The notes: generated by a model not told the origin, from the letters alone. Shown: positions 1 to 10,360, counted from the stretch's first letter. The stretch is DNA of 64,000 bases from Pacificoceanicola onchidii (GCF_004804335.1 NZ_SRXY01000004.1:417014-481013), one strand, 5' to 3'. Translations and numbers: made by a program.

Positions 1-2765
1 TCCGGGTTCCCGGCCGTTGTGACCCAGATCGGCAGTTCCTTGGACACCGGACGCGGCTGTGTGATCACTTCGTGCAAGCTGCCATCCTTGCGCGGGAAAC
101 CAACGGCCTCGCCGCGCCAGAGTTTGCGGATCTGATCAATGTTTTCGACCATGGCCGGTTTGTTGTTCGGCGGTGTGTTTTCCGGGCGCAGGACAAAATC
201 ATCGGGCTGCCAACCGCTTGCAATCGCAAGACCGGCGCGCCCGTTGGTCAGGTTGTCGATGACGGACCATTCTTCGGCGATGCGCGCCGGATGGTGCAGC
301 GGAGCCACGACAGAGCCGGACCGTACGCCGATATTGCTGGTAATGGCCGCCACTGCCGCGCCTGTCACCGAAGGGTTCGGATATGGGCCGCCAAAGGCAT
401 GGAAGTGCCGTTCCGGCGTCCAGACCGCGACGAAATCGTTCTCATCGGCAAACTTCGCGCCATCAAGCAGAAGCTTGTATTTGTCGCGGCCGACGCCATC
501 GTCGTTGCCCCAGTAATAGAGGGAGAACTGCATTCCCGCACCGGACGCACCAAGCGGGCCTTTGGAGATCAGACCGCGATCCTCGTCCCCGGTCAGAACA
601 ACCTTGAAGCCGCGCGCCGTGGTGTAAAACAGCTCAAGCACCGAGATGTCGAAGGACAGCGAAGTAACCGCGAGCCACGTGCCGCCGTGATCCTGCACCA
701 CGTCGTCCATACCGCGATAGAAGTTGATCACATTGCGATGCTCGATCATCACGCCTTTGGGCTTGCCGGTACTGCCGCTGGTGTAAATAAGATAGGCGAG
801 GTCTTCGGGGCCGGAGGTATCCGGCAGGTTCTCGATGGGTGCCGTCTCAAGACGCGGCTCCGCATCCAGAACCAGAAGCTGCGCTTTGTGTTTCGGCAAA
901 GACGGCTCAAGCGCTGCCTGCGTGACGATCACCTGTGCGCGACTGTCCTCAACGAAGTGTTGCAGTCGATCTGCCGGGTAACTCGGATCCATCGGAAGGT
1001 AAGCCCCACCCGCTTTCAGGATCGCCAATGCGCCGGTCATCAAGTCAACCGAGCGTTTGCAGCACAAGCCAACCACCTGCCCCGGCTGTACACCCATCTG
1101 CTGCAGAACATGCGCCGCGCGGTTGGCGCGGGCGTTGAGTTGTGCGTAGGTCAGGCTCAGACCCTCAAAGACAAGCGCCACCGCGTCCGGCGTCTTGGCC
1201 ACCTGCGCCTCGAAGGCACGGTGCATGGTCAGGTCACGATCATATGCGGCCTCGGTTTCGTTCCATTGGTTCAGAACAAGCGCGCGCTCCGCGGCGGGCA
1301 AGGTCTGATCCGGGGCGTGGAGCATCAGTTCCAGACGCGCGGTCAGCAATTCCATCATTTCGGCGGAGAGTTTCCCTGCGTCATAAGTCAGCTTGGGATG
1401 CGCGCCGAGATCAACGGTGATCACCGTTCCCGGCACATGACCGGCCCCGTTTGAAACGCCGATCTGCGGCACTTCAGGCCAGCTCAACTCGGGCGCACGC
1501 GCGGGCAGGTCCAGAGCAAAACTGGAGCCTTTCGAAGCGGCTTCAAAGCGGCCGGCCTGCCCTTCGGTCACGCGCAAAGGAGCCCAAGGAGACACAAGAC
1601 CCGTTTCGGCAAGCGCCGCGATGTCTTTGTCTGCAAAGGCAAGATCGTAAGTACCGGCCCCACCCAAACGAGCGGCCCATGTCGCAACAAGCGCCAAGCC
1701 CTCATCACCAGCGGGCAGGCTCAGCCCCCGCGTCTCGATCGTGCCGTGTCCCTCCTCGGCCCCGGGCACCTGCACGGGTTTCAGTTCCCGTAGAGCTACG
1801 CGCCAGACGCCATCGCGCGCGGCGATTTGAGCCGAGGCGGCATCGAGCCGCACCTTTTCCTGGGCAGATACGCCCGGCAGCACCGTCTCAGGCTTTGCGA
1901 CGTCATGCGCATTTACTGGCATCCCGCAAATGCGGGTCACACCTTCGATCTGCAACGCACCAGTCCCGCAGGCGACTGTCAGATGATCCGCCGTCACTTC
2001 CAGAACCGTCCCCGGCGCGCCGCTGCCGTCGGCAACACGCGCATGCGGCGCCAGCCAAAGTGCTCCTTCGGAGCGGAACTTTGCCGTGTAGAGCGGGTTC
2101 CAATACCCGCCATGATCCATCGCCCGCACCAAACGCGCGAGGTCTTCGGCTGATTTCGACCAATCCAGCAGACCCATCGCCGCCGGGCGGTCCGTCAGCC
2201 CATGGTAACCGCGCTGCGACAGATCCTGTCTGGTCCGCTTCAATGCACTGTTTTCAAGCTGATCGAGCAGCGCCGGGAAGCTCTCCATGGCTGCCTCGTA
2301 AGCCTTGGTGTTGAGCGTCAGCGCGGTGTCCGTCTCGGTGATCGGGAACTCGCGGGACACAAGAACGTCCCCTTCGTCCACGCCGCCTTCGATCATGTGC
2401 CAGGAAATGCCGTGCTGTATTTCCCCTTCGAGCAGCGCCCAGACCGGTGCGTTCAGACCAGCGTGGCGCGGCAAAGGTCCGTCGTGGAAGTTGATCGCGC
2501 CCTTGGCGGGCAGTTCCAGAACGCTGCCCGGAATGATCCGAAGGTTGGCAATCGACAAAAGCCAATCAAAAGGCTGGCCTACCAGCGTTCCGGCCAGATC
2601 GCGCGGCTCTGTCAGCACAACAATCCCATGGCCTTTGGCCCAGACCGTCACGTCTTCTGCCTCCGTGATGACAGCGCGCACGCTGTTGCCCCGCGCCAGC
2701 AGCGCTTCGGCGCAGCCCACCAGCAGCGATTCATTGCCCATCAAAACGGCAGAAAACCCGGTCAT
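1..2765 (-). CDS. Formyltransferase-NRPS with embedded luciferase-like monooxygenase (3' end off window)
   Basis: The reading frame is open from ATG at 2765 to the window edge (921 codons seen). Residues 1-170 are a formyltransferase fold with the catalytic Asn92, His94 (INFHDGPLP) and Asp130, followed by an Fmt-type C-terminal domain. Residues about 340-450 resemble the back half of a condensation domain. From about 515 an adenylation domain starts, with TSGSTGKPKG near 659 and FDISVLELF near 695. It is then interrupted near 740 by a luciferase-like monooxygenase domain (FSLYYWGND, WTPERHFHAFGG, QPRP.SKELPIW), which is still open at base 1. Such A-domain-embedded flavin monooxygenases are a known NRPS subfamily, expected to hydroxylate the tethered amino acid; the formyltransferase probably N-formylates an amino group. 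The start lies 5 bases after the upstream glycosyltransferase stop, so the two are probably cotranscribed. The rest of the A domain and the carrier domain must lie outside the window. Confidence 0.9.
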   Translation of the reverse strand, partial: MTGFSAVLMGNESLLVGCAEALLARGNSVRAVITEAEDVTVWAKGHGIVVLTEPRDLAGTLVGQPFDWLLSIANLRIIPGSVLELPAKGAINFHDGPLPRHAGLNAPVWALLEGEIQHGISWHMIEGGVDEGDVLVSREFPITETDTALTLNTKAYEAAMESFPALLDQLENSALKRTRQDLSQRGYHGLTDRPAAMGLLDWSKSAEDLARLVRAMDHGGYWNPLYTAKFRSEGALWLAPHARVADGSGAPGTVLEVTADHLTVACGTGALQIEGVTRICGMPVNAHDVAKPETVLPGVSAQEKVRLDAASAQIAARDGVWRVALRELKPVQVPGAEEGHGTIETRGLSLPAGDEGLALVATWAARLGGAGTYDLAFADKDIAALAETGLVSPWAPLRVTEGQAGRFEAASKGSSFALDLPARAPELSWPEVPQIGVSNGAGHVPGTVITVDLGAHPKLTYDAGKLSAEMMELLTARLELMLHAPDQTLPAAERALVLNQWNETEAAYDRDLTMHRAFEAQVAKTPDAVALVFEGLSLTYAQLNARANRAAHVLQQMGVQPGQVVGLCCKRSVDLMTGALAILKAGGAYLPMDPSYPADRLQHFVEDSRAQVIVTQAALEPSLPKHKAQLLVLDAEPRLETAPIENLPDTSGPEDLAYLIYTSGSTGKPKGVMIEHRNVINFYRGMDDVVQDHGGTWLAVTSLSFDISVLELFYTTARGFKVVLTGDEDRGLISKGPLGASGAGMQFSLYYWGNDDGVGRDKYKLLLDGAKFADENDFVAVWTPERHFHAFGGPYPNPSVTGAAVAAITSNIGVRSGSVVAPLHHPARIAEEWSVIDNLTNGRAGLAIASGWQPDDFVLRPENTPPNNKPAMVENIDQIRKLWRGEAVGFPRKDGSLHEVITQPRPVSKELPIWVTTAGNP

Positions 2766-2770
2766 GTTTG

Positions 2771-3757
2771 TCACTCCACTCTTGCCTCTGTGCCGGGCGC
2801 GTTGCCCGCTCGGTCCGGCAAAGGCCGGATCAATGCGCCGAGGTCATGTAAAATCAGATCCCGCAGAAAATGCGGCGGATCGGCGGGGGGCTTGCGTTGC
2901 AGCAGCATCCTGACCCGCCACAGGGACCCGCCCAGCATGTGCAAAAGCGTCGCCAGAACCGCCGCGCCGCGCCCATGGTTTTTCGAAAAATAGTGCCAGC
3001 GGCTGTCAAGCCAGTAACCGGGAATGCGATCCCATGTCTTCATGCCCGTGGAGACAGACCCGATATGCGCCACTTTGCTGTCCACAACGTAATGGGTCTC
3101 ATACCCGGCGCGGGCGGCACGCAGACAAAGGTCTGTTTCCTCAAAGTACAGGAAAAAAGTCTCGTCAAAGAGGCCAATCTCATCGAGCACCTCTTGCCGC
3201 ATCATCATCGAAGCACCCGCGAGCCAATCCACCCGCCGCGTCGTCTCTGGCAAAGGCAAAGGCACAATGCGATTCTTCAGAACGCGCGAAATCGGGCCAA
3301 AGCGGGCTGAACCCTCCAGCTCGGACCAGACCGAAGGAAAGCGGAAGGCGGTGATATGCGGATCGCCGTCCTCGCCGTGGATAAAGCTGCCTGCAAATCC
3401 GGCTTTGGGGTTCGTTTCGAGATGATTGACGAGGCACCGGATCGCGTCCGGCGCGGGGAAGGCATCCGAGTTCAACAGGTAGACAAAATCCGGCTTCGAG
3501 CCGTCACTCAGGCCCGCGCGAATGCCAACGTTGTTGCCAGCACCAAAACCGCCGTTCCGACCGGATTGGATCACTCGCACGCCAGGCCAGCCTTGTGCCC
3601 TAGCCTTCAGCGTCTCAAAAGACCCGTCGCCGGACGCGTTGTCGACAATCACCAGCTCCGCATCGAGCCCATCCAAAGCCCGCATCGCCGCCTCTGCCGC
3701 GCGGATCGTCATGTCCGGCGTGCGATAGTTCAGCAGCACTGTCAGCAGTCTGGGCAT
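2771..3757 (-). CDS. Family 2 glycosyltransferase (rhamnosyltransferase/WbbL-like)
   Basis: This 328-aa protein has the GT-A fold of GT2: an N-terminal VLLNYRTPDMT strand, VIVDNASGDGS, a GGFGAGNNVG loop, the metal-binding region YLLNSDAF, and a later ED-type acid motif in FFLYFEETDLCLRA. The C-terminal third is amphipathic, with no clear multi-pass membrane segments. It resembles cytoplasmic rhamnosyltransferase-like enzymes that transfer a sugar from an NDP donor; donor and acceptor cannot be read from sequence. It sits between the PKS (3-base gap) and the formyltransferase-NRPS (5-base gap), with GGAG ahead of the ATG. The same transcript therefore probably encodes the PKS, a sugar transferase and the NRPS, suggesting a glycosylated product. 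Confidence 0.9.
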   Translation of the reverse strand: MPRLLTVLLNYRTPDMTIRAAEAAMRALDGLDAELVIVDNASGDGSFETLKARAQGWPGVRVIQSGRNGGFGAGNNVGIRAGLSDGSKPDFVYLLNSDAFPAPDAIRCLVNHLETNPKAGFAGSFIHGEDGDPHITAFRFPSVWSELEGSARFGPISRVLKNRIVPLPLPETTRRVDWLAGASMMMRQEVLDEIGLFDETFFLYFEETDLCLRAARAGYETHYVVDSKVAHIGSVSTGMKTWDRIPGYWLDSRWHYFSKNHGRGAAVLATLLHMLGGSLWRVRMLLQRKPPADPPHFLRDLILHDLGALIRPLPDRAGNAPGTEARVE

Positions 3758-3760
3758 GAT

Positions 3761-6700
3761 CTACTCCGCCGCCTGCGTCGGGAAGGTGACAACCTCCCCA
3801 TGGCCCGAGGCACGCGCTTCGGCCTCTTCGATAACTTCGCGCATGAGACCGGAAAGCACCCGAACGTTCGGCTCCAGCACCATGCTGTCGTGATCACCCG
3901 GCACTTCGAACACCTCGATCTGGGGCAAGGTCTCACCCCAGTCGTTATCAGACAGAACATAGGTGCGCTCCGAGTTGACCAGCTTGCCGCCCGTCACTGT
4001 CCATTTGCCTTGCAAAGGTGGCCGGTACAGCACCACACGGCCGCCCCATGGCTTGACCTGATACTGCGCGATTGCGCCGTAGAAGGCCGCTTCGATCTCG
4101 GCATTGTGGAAGGCATGCTCCGCGCCCGTCTCTTCGACATGACGCCGCTTTTCAAACTCCCAGGCGATGCGGTTCTTGGCCCAGATGAGGGGGTAAAGCG
4201 GGCCTTTCTCACGCGCCTTGTGCCATTGGATCAGCAACCGATCCGCAAACTCCAACGGACGGCGCTGCGGCAGCGGCGTGTCGAGCATGACCACAAGCGA
4301 TACCTCTTCACCCATGGCCTCAAGCTGATGGGCGATCTCATAAGCCGTGATCCCGCCACCCGAGAAGCCGCCAAGCATATACGGACCTTCCGGCTGCACC
4401 TGACGCATTTCTTCAATGTAGTCGCGCGCAGCCTCTGCGATTGTCTTGTGCGGCTCTTCTCCGCCCAGCAATCCCTTGGCCTGCAGGCCATAGAATGGCC
4501 GATCCGAGCCAAGAAGGTGCGCCAGATGGCGCAGGTTCAGGACATTGCCGAACATACCCGCGATCAGGAAGAACGGTTGACGCGCACCGCCGTCACCATC
4601 GTGCATGGCGACAAGATGCTTGAAACGCCGCTCCGGCTTTGCCTCTTGCGGCGTGGCATCGCTCATTTCGACATGGCCCGTCTGCTCCGCAATCAATGCA
4701 GCGCATTTCCGGATGGTCGGGGCCTCAAAGAGGACGGAAATCGGGAAATCCACGCGGAAGGCCTTCTTGACCATCGCAAAAAGGCGCACGGCGATCAGGC
4801 TGTGGCCGCCAAGGTCAAAGAAGCTGTCTTCTGCGCCCACATTCTGCACACCCAGAAGGTCTTCCCAAAACCCGGCAAGCGTGGTTTCGATCTCACCTTC
4901 CGGCGCAACATAGTCGCCGTCCAACTGTGGCCGCTCGAACTTCTGGGTCTCGCCGCTGTCTGCCGTGCTGGCAGCTGTCTGTCGGATGAGCGCGTCCAGA
5001 TCCATCGAGGACACAACAACCTGCGGCACCTCGAGCGCCATGGCAGCATGGAAGGCGCGGGCGCCTTCGTCCGGCAGGATGCCTTGCGAAAGGTTGTGCG
5101 CAAGGCGTTCTTCGGCGGGTGAGAGCGGCTGCGCGCTGTCGGTTTCATCCACTTCCAACTCCGACACGCTGATCGGAGGGGCGCTCTTAAGCACGTCCAA
5201 AGAGGCCAGTTTGCGGATGGTGAAACCCGTGATCTCAACAAGCACGTTGCCGCCTTCATCGCAAAGCGTGACATCGAAACTCGCCGTCTCGCCGCTTGCG
5301 GAGTTGTCAGCGGCATTGCGCACCCAGCTGACGATCTTGTCGGGAAGCGGCGCATGTATCCGCACGCGGCCATAGCGGACCGGCGCCCAAAGATGCGTCG
5401 GCTGCCAACCGTCGATGAGTTCCATAGCCCAGCCTGTCGCGATATCCATCAAAGCCGGATGCAGCAGGCACTCATCGTCCTGCGCTTCGACCGGGAGTGA
5501 CAGGCATGCGATGCCTTCATCCGAGCCATAGGCGCGGCTGTCCAGCACTTTCCAGCGCGGACCAAAGGCCAGCATGAGTTCCTGTGCCGCGGGCAGTTTG
5601 GACCCCGGAACCGCCTCAACTGGCGCACCACAACGCGCGCGAATTGCGTTCAGGTCAACGGGGTCAGGACGTGCCATAGGCAAAAGCGAAATCGCCCCCT
5701 CGGCAGTCAGGGCAAAACCCTGCCGCCCGTTGAGCGCCGCATCCGCAAGCACGTCAAAGCCATACCCGCGATCCGTCCGTTTGAGCCGTACTTTCACATC
5801 CCGCGATGCACCATCGGCGATCCTCAGCGGGCGCAGAAAGTTCAGGTCCCGCAACTCGAACGCGCCACCTTCGTGATGCGCACTGAGCGCATGCGCTGCC
5901 AGTGTCAGGTAGCCCGTCCCCGGCAGTAGAGCATCGCCCAGCTTCGTCCGGTGCTCGTCAATGAACCAGTCATCCGCGCTGTAGCGCACGGTGAACACGC
6001 GGTTGCCTTGGGCGTCAAAACTCGCCTCATCCAGAAGCGGTAGCGCGACCGGGGTGACAGGCGCCTTCGGCAGATCCCCGTTCCGGGCCGCGATGGCCTC
6101 GGCGGCCATGCCAACCTCATTCCATATGCCCCAGTTGATCGCGACCACACGTGTCTTGCCGCCAGCGCGCGACCGGGCAAAGGCATTGAGAAACTCATTT
6201 GCCGCAACATAATCCACCTGACCCGCCGGGGCGGTGACGGTGGAGGAAGAGCTGAACAGCGCCATCCAATCCACGGAGCCATCAGGGAACACCTGCCCAA
6301 GCACTTCGGTGCCATGGATTTTCGGGGTAAAGACATCTTCGACCGTGGCAGGCGATTTTGTCAAAAGCGGCGCATCCTTGATGACGCCTGCACCATGCAC
6401 AACGCCGGTTATGGGACCAAAGCGGGCTTCGGCTTCGGCTTTGACACGGCGCAGTTGCGTTGCATTGCAGACATCAGCGGCAGCGACCAAAACCTCCGCC
6501 CCGGCTTGCTCGAGGGCCTCAACGGCGCGGATGCGGCGGGCGGTGGCGTCACTGGGAGCATGGCGATTGAGATAGTCGGCCCATTGTCCGCGCTCCGGTA
6601 AAGTGCTGCGCGAGAGTAGGACCAGCTTTGCGCCCTTGGCCGCGAAATCCCTGGCGAGCGTCAATCCGATCCCGCCGAAACCACCAGTGATCAGGATCAC

Positions 6701-9700
6701 CCCACCCGCAGCGTCAGGCACCGTTTCTTGCAAAGGCACAGGGCGCATCGCGCTTTCAAACCGGCGATCCCCGCGCAGGGCTGCGATCGCGCCGGACGGC
6801 TCGCTCAGCAGTTCCTCAAGAACACGGTTGCTCAAGGCGGTCAAATCTGCGTCATACGCGGCCTCAGCCTTGCCACGCGCCCAGAAAGACGGCGTGCCGA
6901 GGTGTGGCAACTGAATGTCCAGTGTCGAGACCGAAACCCCCGGCAATTCGCGCGGAATCACCCGTGCCGGACCTGCGATGGTGGCTTTTCCGGGGTAGGG
7001 CAACGCTTCATCCCGCAGCTTTGCCGCGCCGTTCGTGATGACCGTGATATGCGGCTTGGCCGTGCCTTCCTCGGCCAGGGCCTGGGCCAGGAACATGAGC
7101 GAGTAGAACCCCTGTTCCTGAACGCGGTGGAAGAAGGACGATCCGGGACGATGGCTTTCGTCCGCTGTGACCATCCAGTAATGAGCGACGCGGGTGGGGA
7201 TAATGCCGTTTTGGGCAAGATCCTGCAGGAGAAGATCATAGCCTTCGCGGCCCCGTTCCGGGGACAGGATATAGCGATCCTCTGAAAGCCGCTGGAAAGT
7301 GTCGCCCACGCCAACCGTGACAACGGTATGCCCCGCATTTCGGAGTTGCGACACGGCCCCGTTCGCCAGTCCGGCATCATCTGCAAAGATCAGCCAGATC
7401 TGCGGCTCCGAGTCTCTGAGCTCTGCAAGGTCCACCTCGACCTGCGCGGCGCGTGGCCGCCAGACGGGTTTCCACCCCCATTCGCCAAGGTCGTCATTGC
7501 GCATCAGGAACTGCGGCGCGGTCTCAGTGGCGGCTTTGCCCGGCTGGATGAAATAGGGCGCGCGTTGGAAGGCATAGGTCGGCAGAACCACGCGCTTGCG
7601 GCGCGCACCGCCCCAGACTTGCTCCCAATCGATTTGGACGCCCAGCGCCCAGAGCCGCCCCAGAACCTCGAAAAGATGCTTGTCATCCGCGATCCGGTCA
7701 TCGGGGTGGCGCAGGCTGCTGAGAACCTGATTGCCGGAGACTTCAGGATGCTGGCGCGCGAGCGAAGAAAGCGCCTTGCCCGGCCCAACCTCAAGGATCA
7801 CGCGATTTTCCCGGGCAAGCGTGCCGACACAGCGAGCAAAGAAGACCGTTCCGCGCAGGTGCTCTGTCCAGTAGTCCGGGCTGGTGGCCTGCTCATCCGT
7901 CATCATCTCGCCCGTGCGGTTCGAGGTGAGCGGGATCTGCGGCGGGTTCAGCTGGATGGAAGCGAGATAGGTACGGAAATCCGCAAGGATCGGCTCAAGC
8001 ATCCGGCTGTGCGCCGCAATGTCGATGCCGATGCGCTGGCAGTCAACATCATCTGCTCTGAGGCGCGCTTCGAGGTCATCCAGAGCCGCCTGCGGGCCAG
8101 AGGCCACGGAAAGCTCCGGCGCGTTCTCTGCACCAAGGTCAAGATCGCCGGTCAGGTAGGGCTGCAGCGCCTCCGCCGAAAGCGAAACCGAGAGCATGCC
8201 CCCGGCAGGCACCGTATCAAAAAGCGTCCCGCGCAGGTGCACAAGACCAATGCAATCTTCAAAAGACATCACCCCCGCCAGACAGGCGGCGGTGTTTTCG
8301 CCCATGGAGTGCCCCGAAAGGATCGAAGGCGTCACGCCCCATGCCATCCACATCTGCGCCAGCGCATATTCGCAGATCATGATCAGCGGCAGTTGCAGGC
8401 TGGGCTTCTGCAGGGCCTCGTCGGCGGGTTTGGTATCGCCTTCGGGCAGCCAAAGCGCGCGCATATCCGCGTCGGTCAACGTGGAAAGATGTTCGAGCCC
8501 GCGGTCCATCCATTCGGCAAAGACTGGCTCGGTCTCATAGAGATCCCGCGCCATCCCTGCGTATTGTGCGCCGCCGCCGGGAAAGAGGAAGGCCACGTCC
8601 GGACGATCCAGAGCCTTGTGTTGAAAGACGCGGCGCGGATTACCCTCTTCGATCAGCGTGGCGGCTTCCTTGTGGCTTTCGGCAACAACCACCATGCGCC
8701 GTTCAAACGCGCGGCGGCCCTCTTTGAGCGTAAACGCCACATCCGCGAGGCTTTGCTCGGGGTGGGTACGCAGATGCCCTGCCAAACGCGCGGCATTATC
8801 GCCCAAAGCCGCCTTGTTCCGACCCGAAAGCGTCAGGATCTGAAACGGAAAATCGCTCGCTTCGGACGCAACCGGATCCGGCGCTTCTTCCAGCACCACA
8901 TGCGCGTTGGTTCCACCAACCCCGAGCGAGTTCACCCCCGCGCGGCGTGGATGATCCCCGCGTTGCCAGTCGGCGAGCCGATCATTCACCCGGAACGGCG
9001 AGTGCTCGAAATCAATCGCCGGGTTCGGTGCCTCGTAGCCAAGGCTCGGTGGCATTTGTTTGTGGTGCAACGCGAGGCTGGTTTTGACCAGGCTCGCCAC
9101 CCCGGCCGCCGTGTCCAGATGGCCAATGTTCGTTTTGACCGACCCGATGCGGCAATGACCAACCCCGGAACCGCTTTCTTCGAACGCCTGCGTCAGCGCG
9201 GCAACCTCGATGGGATCACCAAGATAGGTCCCGGTTCCATGGCATTCGACATAGTCGACGGTATCCGACGACACGCCGGCAATTGCCTGCGCCTCGGCCA
9301 CAGCCGCCGCTTGGCCATCCACCGAAGGCGCAAGGTAGCCCGCTTTCTGGGCTCCATCGTTGTTGACCGCCGTGCCCTTGATCACCGCCCAGATGTGATC
9401 CCCATCGGCCAGAGCATCCGCCATACGGCGCAAGACAACCACGCCCGCACCGGAGCCGAACACCGTGCCTTCGGCGCGATGATCGAAGGCATGGCAGGCT
9501 CCGTCCGGCGACAGGATTTCGTTTTCCTTGTAGAGATAGCCCCGGCCCTGCGGCAGCTCGATGGTCACGCCGCCCGCCAGCGCCATGTCGCACTCGCCGT
9601 TAAGCAACGCTTGCACCGCGTAATGCGTTGCCACAAGCGAGGTTGAACAGGCGGTTTGCAGGTTGATCGACGGGCCGTGCAAATCGAGCACATGGCTCAG

Positions 9701-10201
9701 CCGTGTGGTCATGAAGTCCTTGTCATTGCCGGTATGGCGCAACAGGAACATGCCCGTGTTTTCAACCAGATCCGGGTTGGAACAGACGTTGAAATAGAAA
9801 TAGCTGCCCATGCCGCAGCCTGCGAAAACGCCGACCTGACCGGGGAAGTTTTCCGGTACATGGCCCGCCGTTTCCAACGCCTCCCAGGCGCATTCGAGGA
9901 ACTGGCGGTGTTGCGGATCCATGATCATGGCTTCCTTGGGCGAGAAGCCGAAGAATTCCGCATCGAACTGTTCGAAATCGTCGAGGGGCGCCGCGAAAGG
10001 CACGTAGTCCTTGTGACGGATCAGGCCGGGGTCTTCGCCCGCCGCCTTCAGCTCTTCATCGGACAGGCGGCGAATGGACGACACACCGTCGCGCAGATTG
10101 CGCCAGTAAGCCGCAATATCGTCCGCACCGGGAAGATGCGCGGCCATCCCGACAATGGCGATGTCATTCTCGCCGTAGTGCTGCTCAAATCCATCCTGCA
10201 T
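3761..10201 (-). CDS. Type I polyketide synthase, KS-AT-KR-DH-ACP-TE
   Basis: This is a single-module PKS of 2146 aa from ATG at 10201 (an ATG at 10243 is in frame but adds 14 unlike-family residues). The ketosynthase spans about 10-430, with active Cys near 182 (TACSTS) and His motifs VECHGTGT and KTNIGHLD. The acyltransferase has GHSMGE near 628, but where HAFH or YASH would predict malonyl or methylmalonyl it reads AAHS, so I do not predict the extender unit. The ketoreductase has GGFGGIG near 1172 and Tyr near 1326 (DYVAAN). A hot-dog dehydratase-like domain follows, with DEHRTKLGDALLPG near 1415, one residue longer between His and Gly than the usual HxxxG. The carrier Ser is near 1801 (LGGHSL) and the thioesterase Ser near 1946 (GGFSGGG). 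A KR placed before the DH is not the usual DH-KR order. The terminal TE suggests this is the product-releasing module. Confidence 0.95.
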   Translation of the reverse strand: MQDGFEQHYGENDIAIVGMAAHLPGADDIAAYWRNLRDGVSSIRRLSDEELKAAGEDPGLIRHKDYVPFAAPLDDFEQFDAEFFGFSPKEAMIMDPQHRQFLECAWEALETAGHVPENFPGQVGVFAGCGMGSYFYFNVCSNPDLVENTGMFLLRHTGNDKDFMTTRLSHVLDLHGPSINLQTACSTSLVATHYAVQALLNGECDMALAGGVTIELPQGRGYLYKENEILSPDGACHAFDHRAEGTVFGSGAGVVVLRRMADALADGDHIWAVIKGTAVNNDGAQKAGYLAPSVDGQAAAVAEAQAIAGVSSDTVDYVECHGTGTYLGDPIEVAALTQAFEESGSGVGHCRIGSVKTNIGHLDTAAGVASLVKTSLALHHKQMPPSLGYEAPNPAIDFEHSPFRVNDRLADWQRGDHPRRAGVNSLGVGGTNAHVVLEEAPDPVASEASDFPFQILTLSGRNKAALGDNAARLAGHLRTHPEQSLADVAFTLKEGRRAFERRMVVVAESHKEAATLIEEGNPRRVFQHKALDRPDVAFLFPGGGAQYAGMARDLYETEPVFAEWMDRGLEHLSTLTDADMRALWLPEGDTKPADEALQKPSLQLPLIMICEYALAQMWMAWGVTPSILSGHSMGENTAACLAGVMSFEDCIGLVHLRGTLFDTVPAGGMLSVSLSAEALQPYLTGDLDLGAENAPELSVASGPQAALDDLEARLRADDVDCQRIGIDIAAHSRMLEPILADFRTYLASIQLNPPQIPLTSNRTGEMMTDEQATSPDYWTEHLRGTVFFARCVGTLARENRVILEVGPGKALSSLARQHPEVSGNQVLSSLRHPDDRIADDKHLFEVLGRLWALGVQIDWEQVWGGARRKRVVLPTYAFQRAPYFIQPGKAATETAPQFLMRNDDLGEWGWKPVWRPRAAQVEVDLAELRDSEPQIWLIFADDAGLANGAVSQLRNAGHTVVTVGVGDTFQRLSEDRYILSPERGREGYDLLLQDLAQNGIIPTRVAHYWMVTADESHRPGSSFFHRVQEQGFYSLMFLAQALAEEGTAKPHITVITNGAAKLRDEALPYPGKATIAGPARVIPRELPGVSVSTLDIQLPHLGTPSFWARGKAEAAYDADLTALSNRVLEELLSEPSGAIAALRGDRRFESAMRPVPLQETVPDAAGGVILITGGFGGIGLTLARDFAAKGAKLVLLSRSTLPERGQWADYLNRHAPSDATARRIRAVEALEQAGAEVLVAAADVCNATQLRRVKAEAEARFGPITGVVHGAGVIKDAPLLTKSPATVEDVFTPKIHGTEVLGQVFPDGSVDWMALFSSSSTVTAPAGQVDYVAANEFLNAFARSRAGGKTRVVAINWGIWNEVGMAAEAIAARNGDLPKAPVTPVALPLLDEASFDAQGNRVFTVRYSADDWFIDEHRTKLGDALLPGTGYLTLAAHALSAHHEGGAFELRDLNFLRPLRIADGASRDVKVRLKRTDRGYGFDVLADAALNGRQGFALTAEGAISLLPMARPDPVDLNAIRARCGAPVEAVPGSKLPAAQELMLAFGPRWKVLDSRAYGSDEGIACLSLPVEAQDDECLLHPALMDIATGWAMELIDGWQPTHLWAPVRYGRVRIHAPLPDKIVSWVRNAADNSASGETASFDVTLCDEGGNVLVEITGFTIRKLASLDVLKSAPPISVSELEVDETDSAQPLSPAEERLAHNLSQGILPDEGARAFHAAMALEVPQVVVSSMDLDALIRQTAASTADSGETQKFERPQLDGDYVAPEGEIETTLAGFWEDLLGVQNVGAEDSFFDLGGHSLIAVRLFAMVKKAFRVDFPISVLFEAPTIRKCAALIAEQTGHVEMSDATPQEAKPERRFKHLVAMHDGDGGARQPFFLIAGMFGNVLNLRHLAHLLGSDRPFYGLQAKGLLGGEEPHKTIAEAARDYIEEMRQVQPEGPYMLGGFSGGGITAYEIAHQLEAMGEEVSLVVMLDTPLPQRRPLEFADRLLIQWHKAREKGPLYPLIWAKNRIAWEFEKRRHVEETGAEHAFHNAEIEAAFYGAIAQYQVKPWGGRVVLYRPPLQGKWTVTGGKLVNSERTYVLSDNDWGETLPQIEVFEVPGDHDSMVLEPNVRVLSGLMREVIEEAEARASGHGEVVTFPTQAAE

Positions 10202-10360
10202 AAGCCCATACCCCGCCACACAATCACGACACACCCAAACCATACTGATGCGCTGAAAATGCGGCGTTTTTTAGGAATCCGATCCAGTTGATGCCCAAAT
10301 TTGGCGGTTTGCGCAGAAACTGGTTCGCATATCGAAACACCGCCGGACTTTATCGTTTTT

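Noticed and set aside
72..9646. Long plus-strand ORFs opposite the NRPS and PKS
   Set aside because: They translate to low-complexity Arg/His/Gln-rich sequence without motifs, while the minus strand shows intact catalytic domains throughout.
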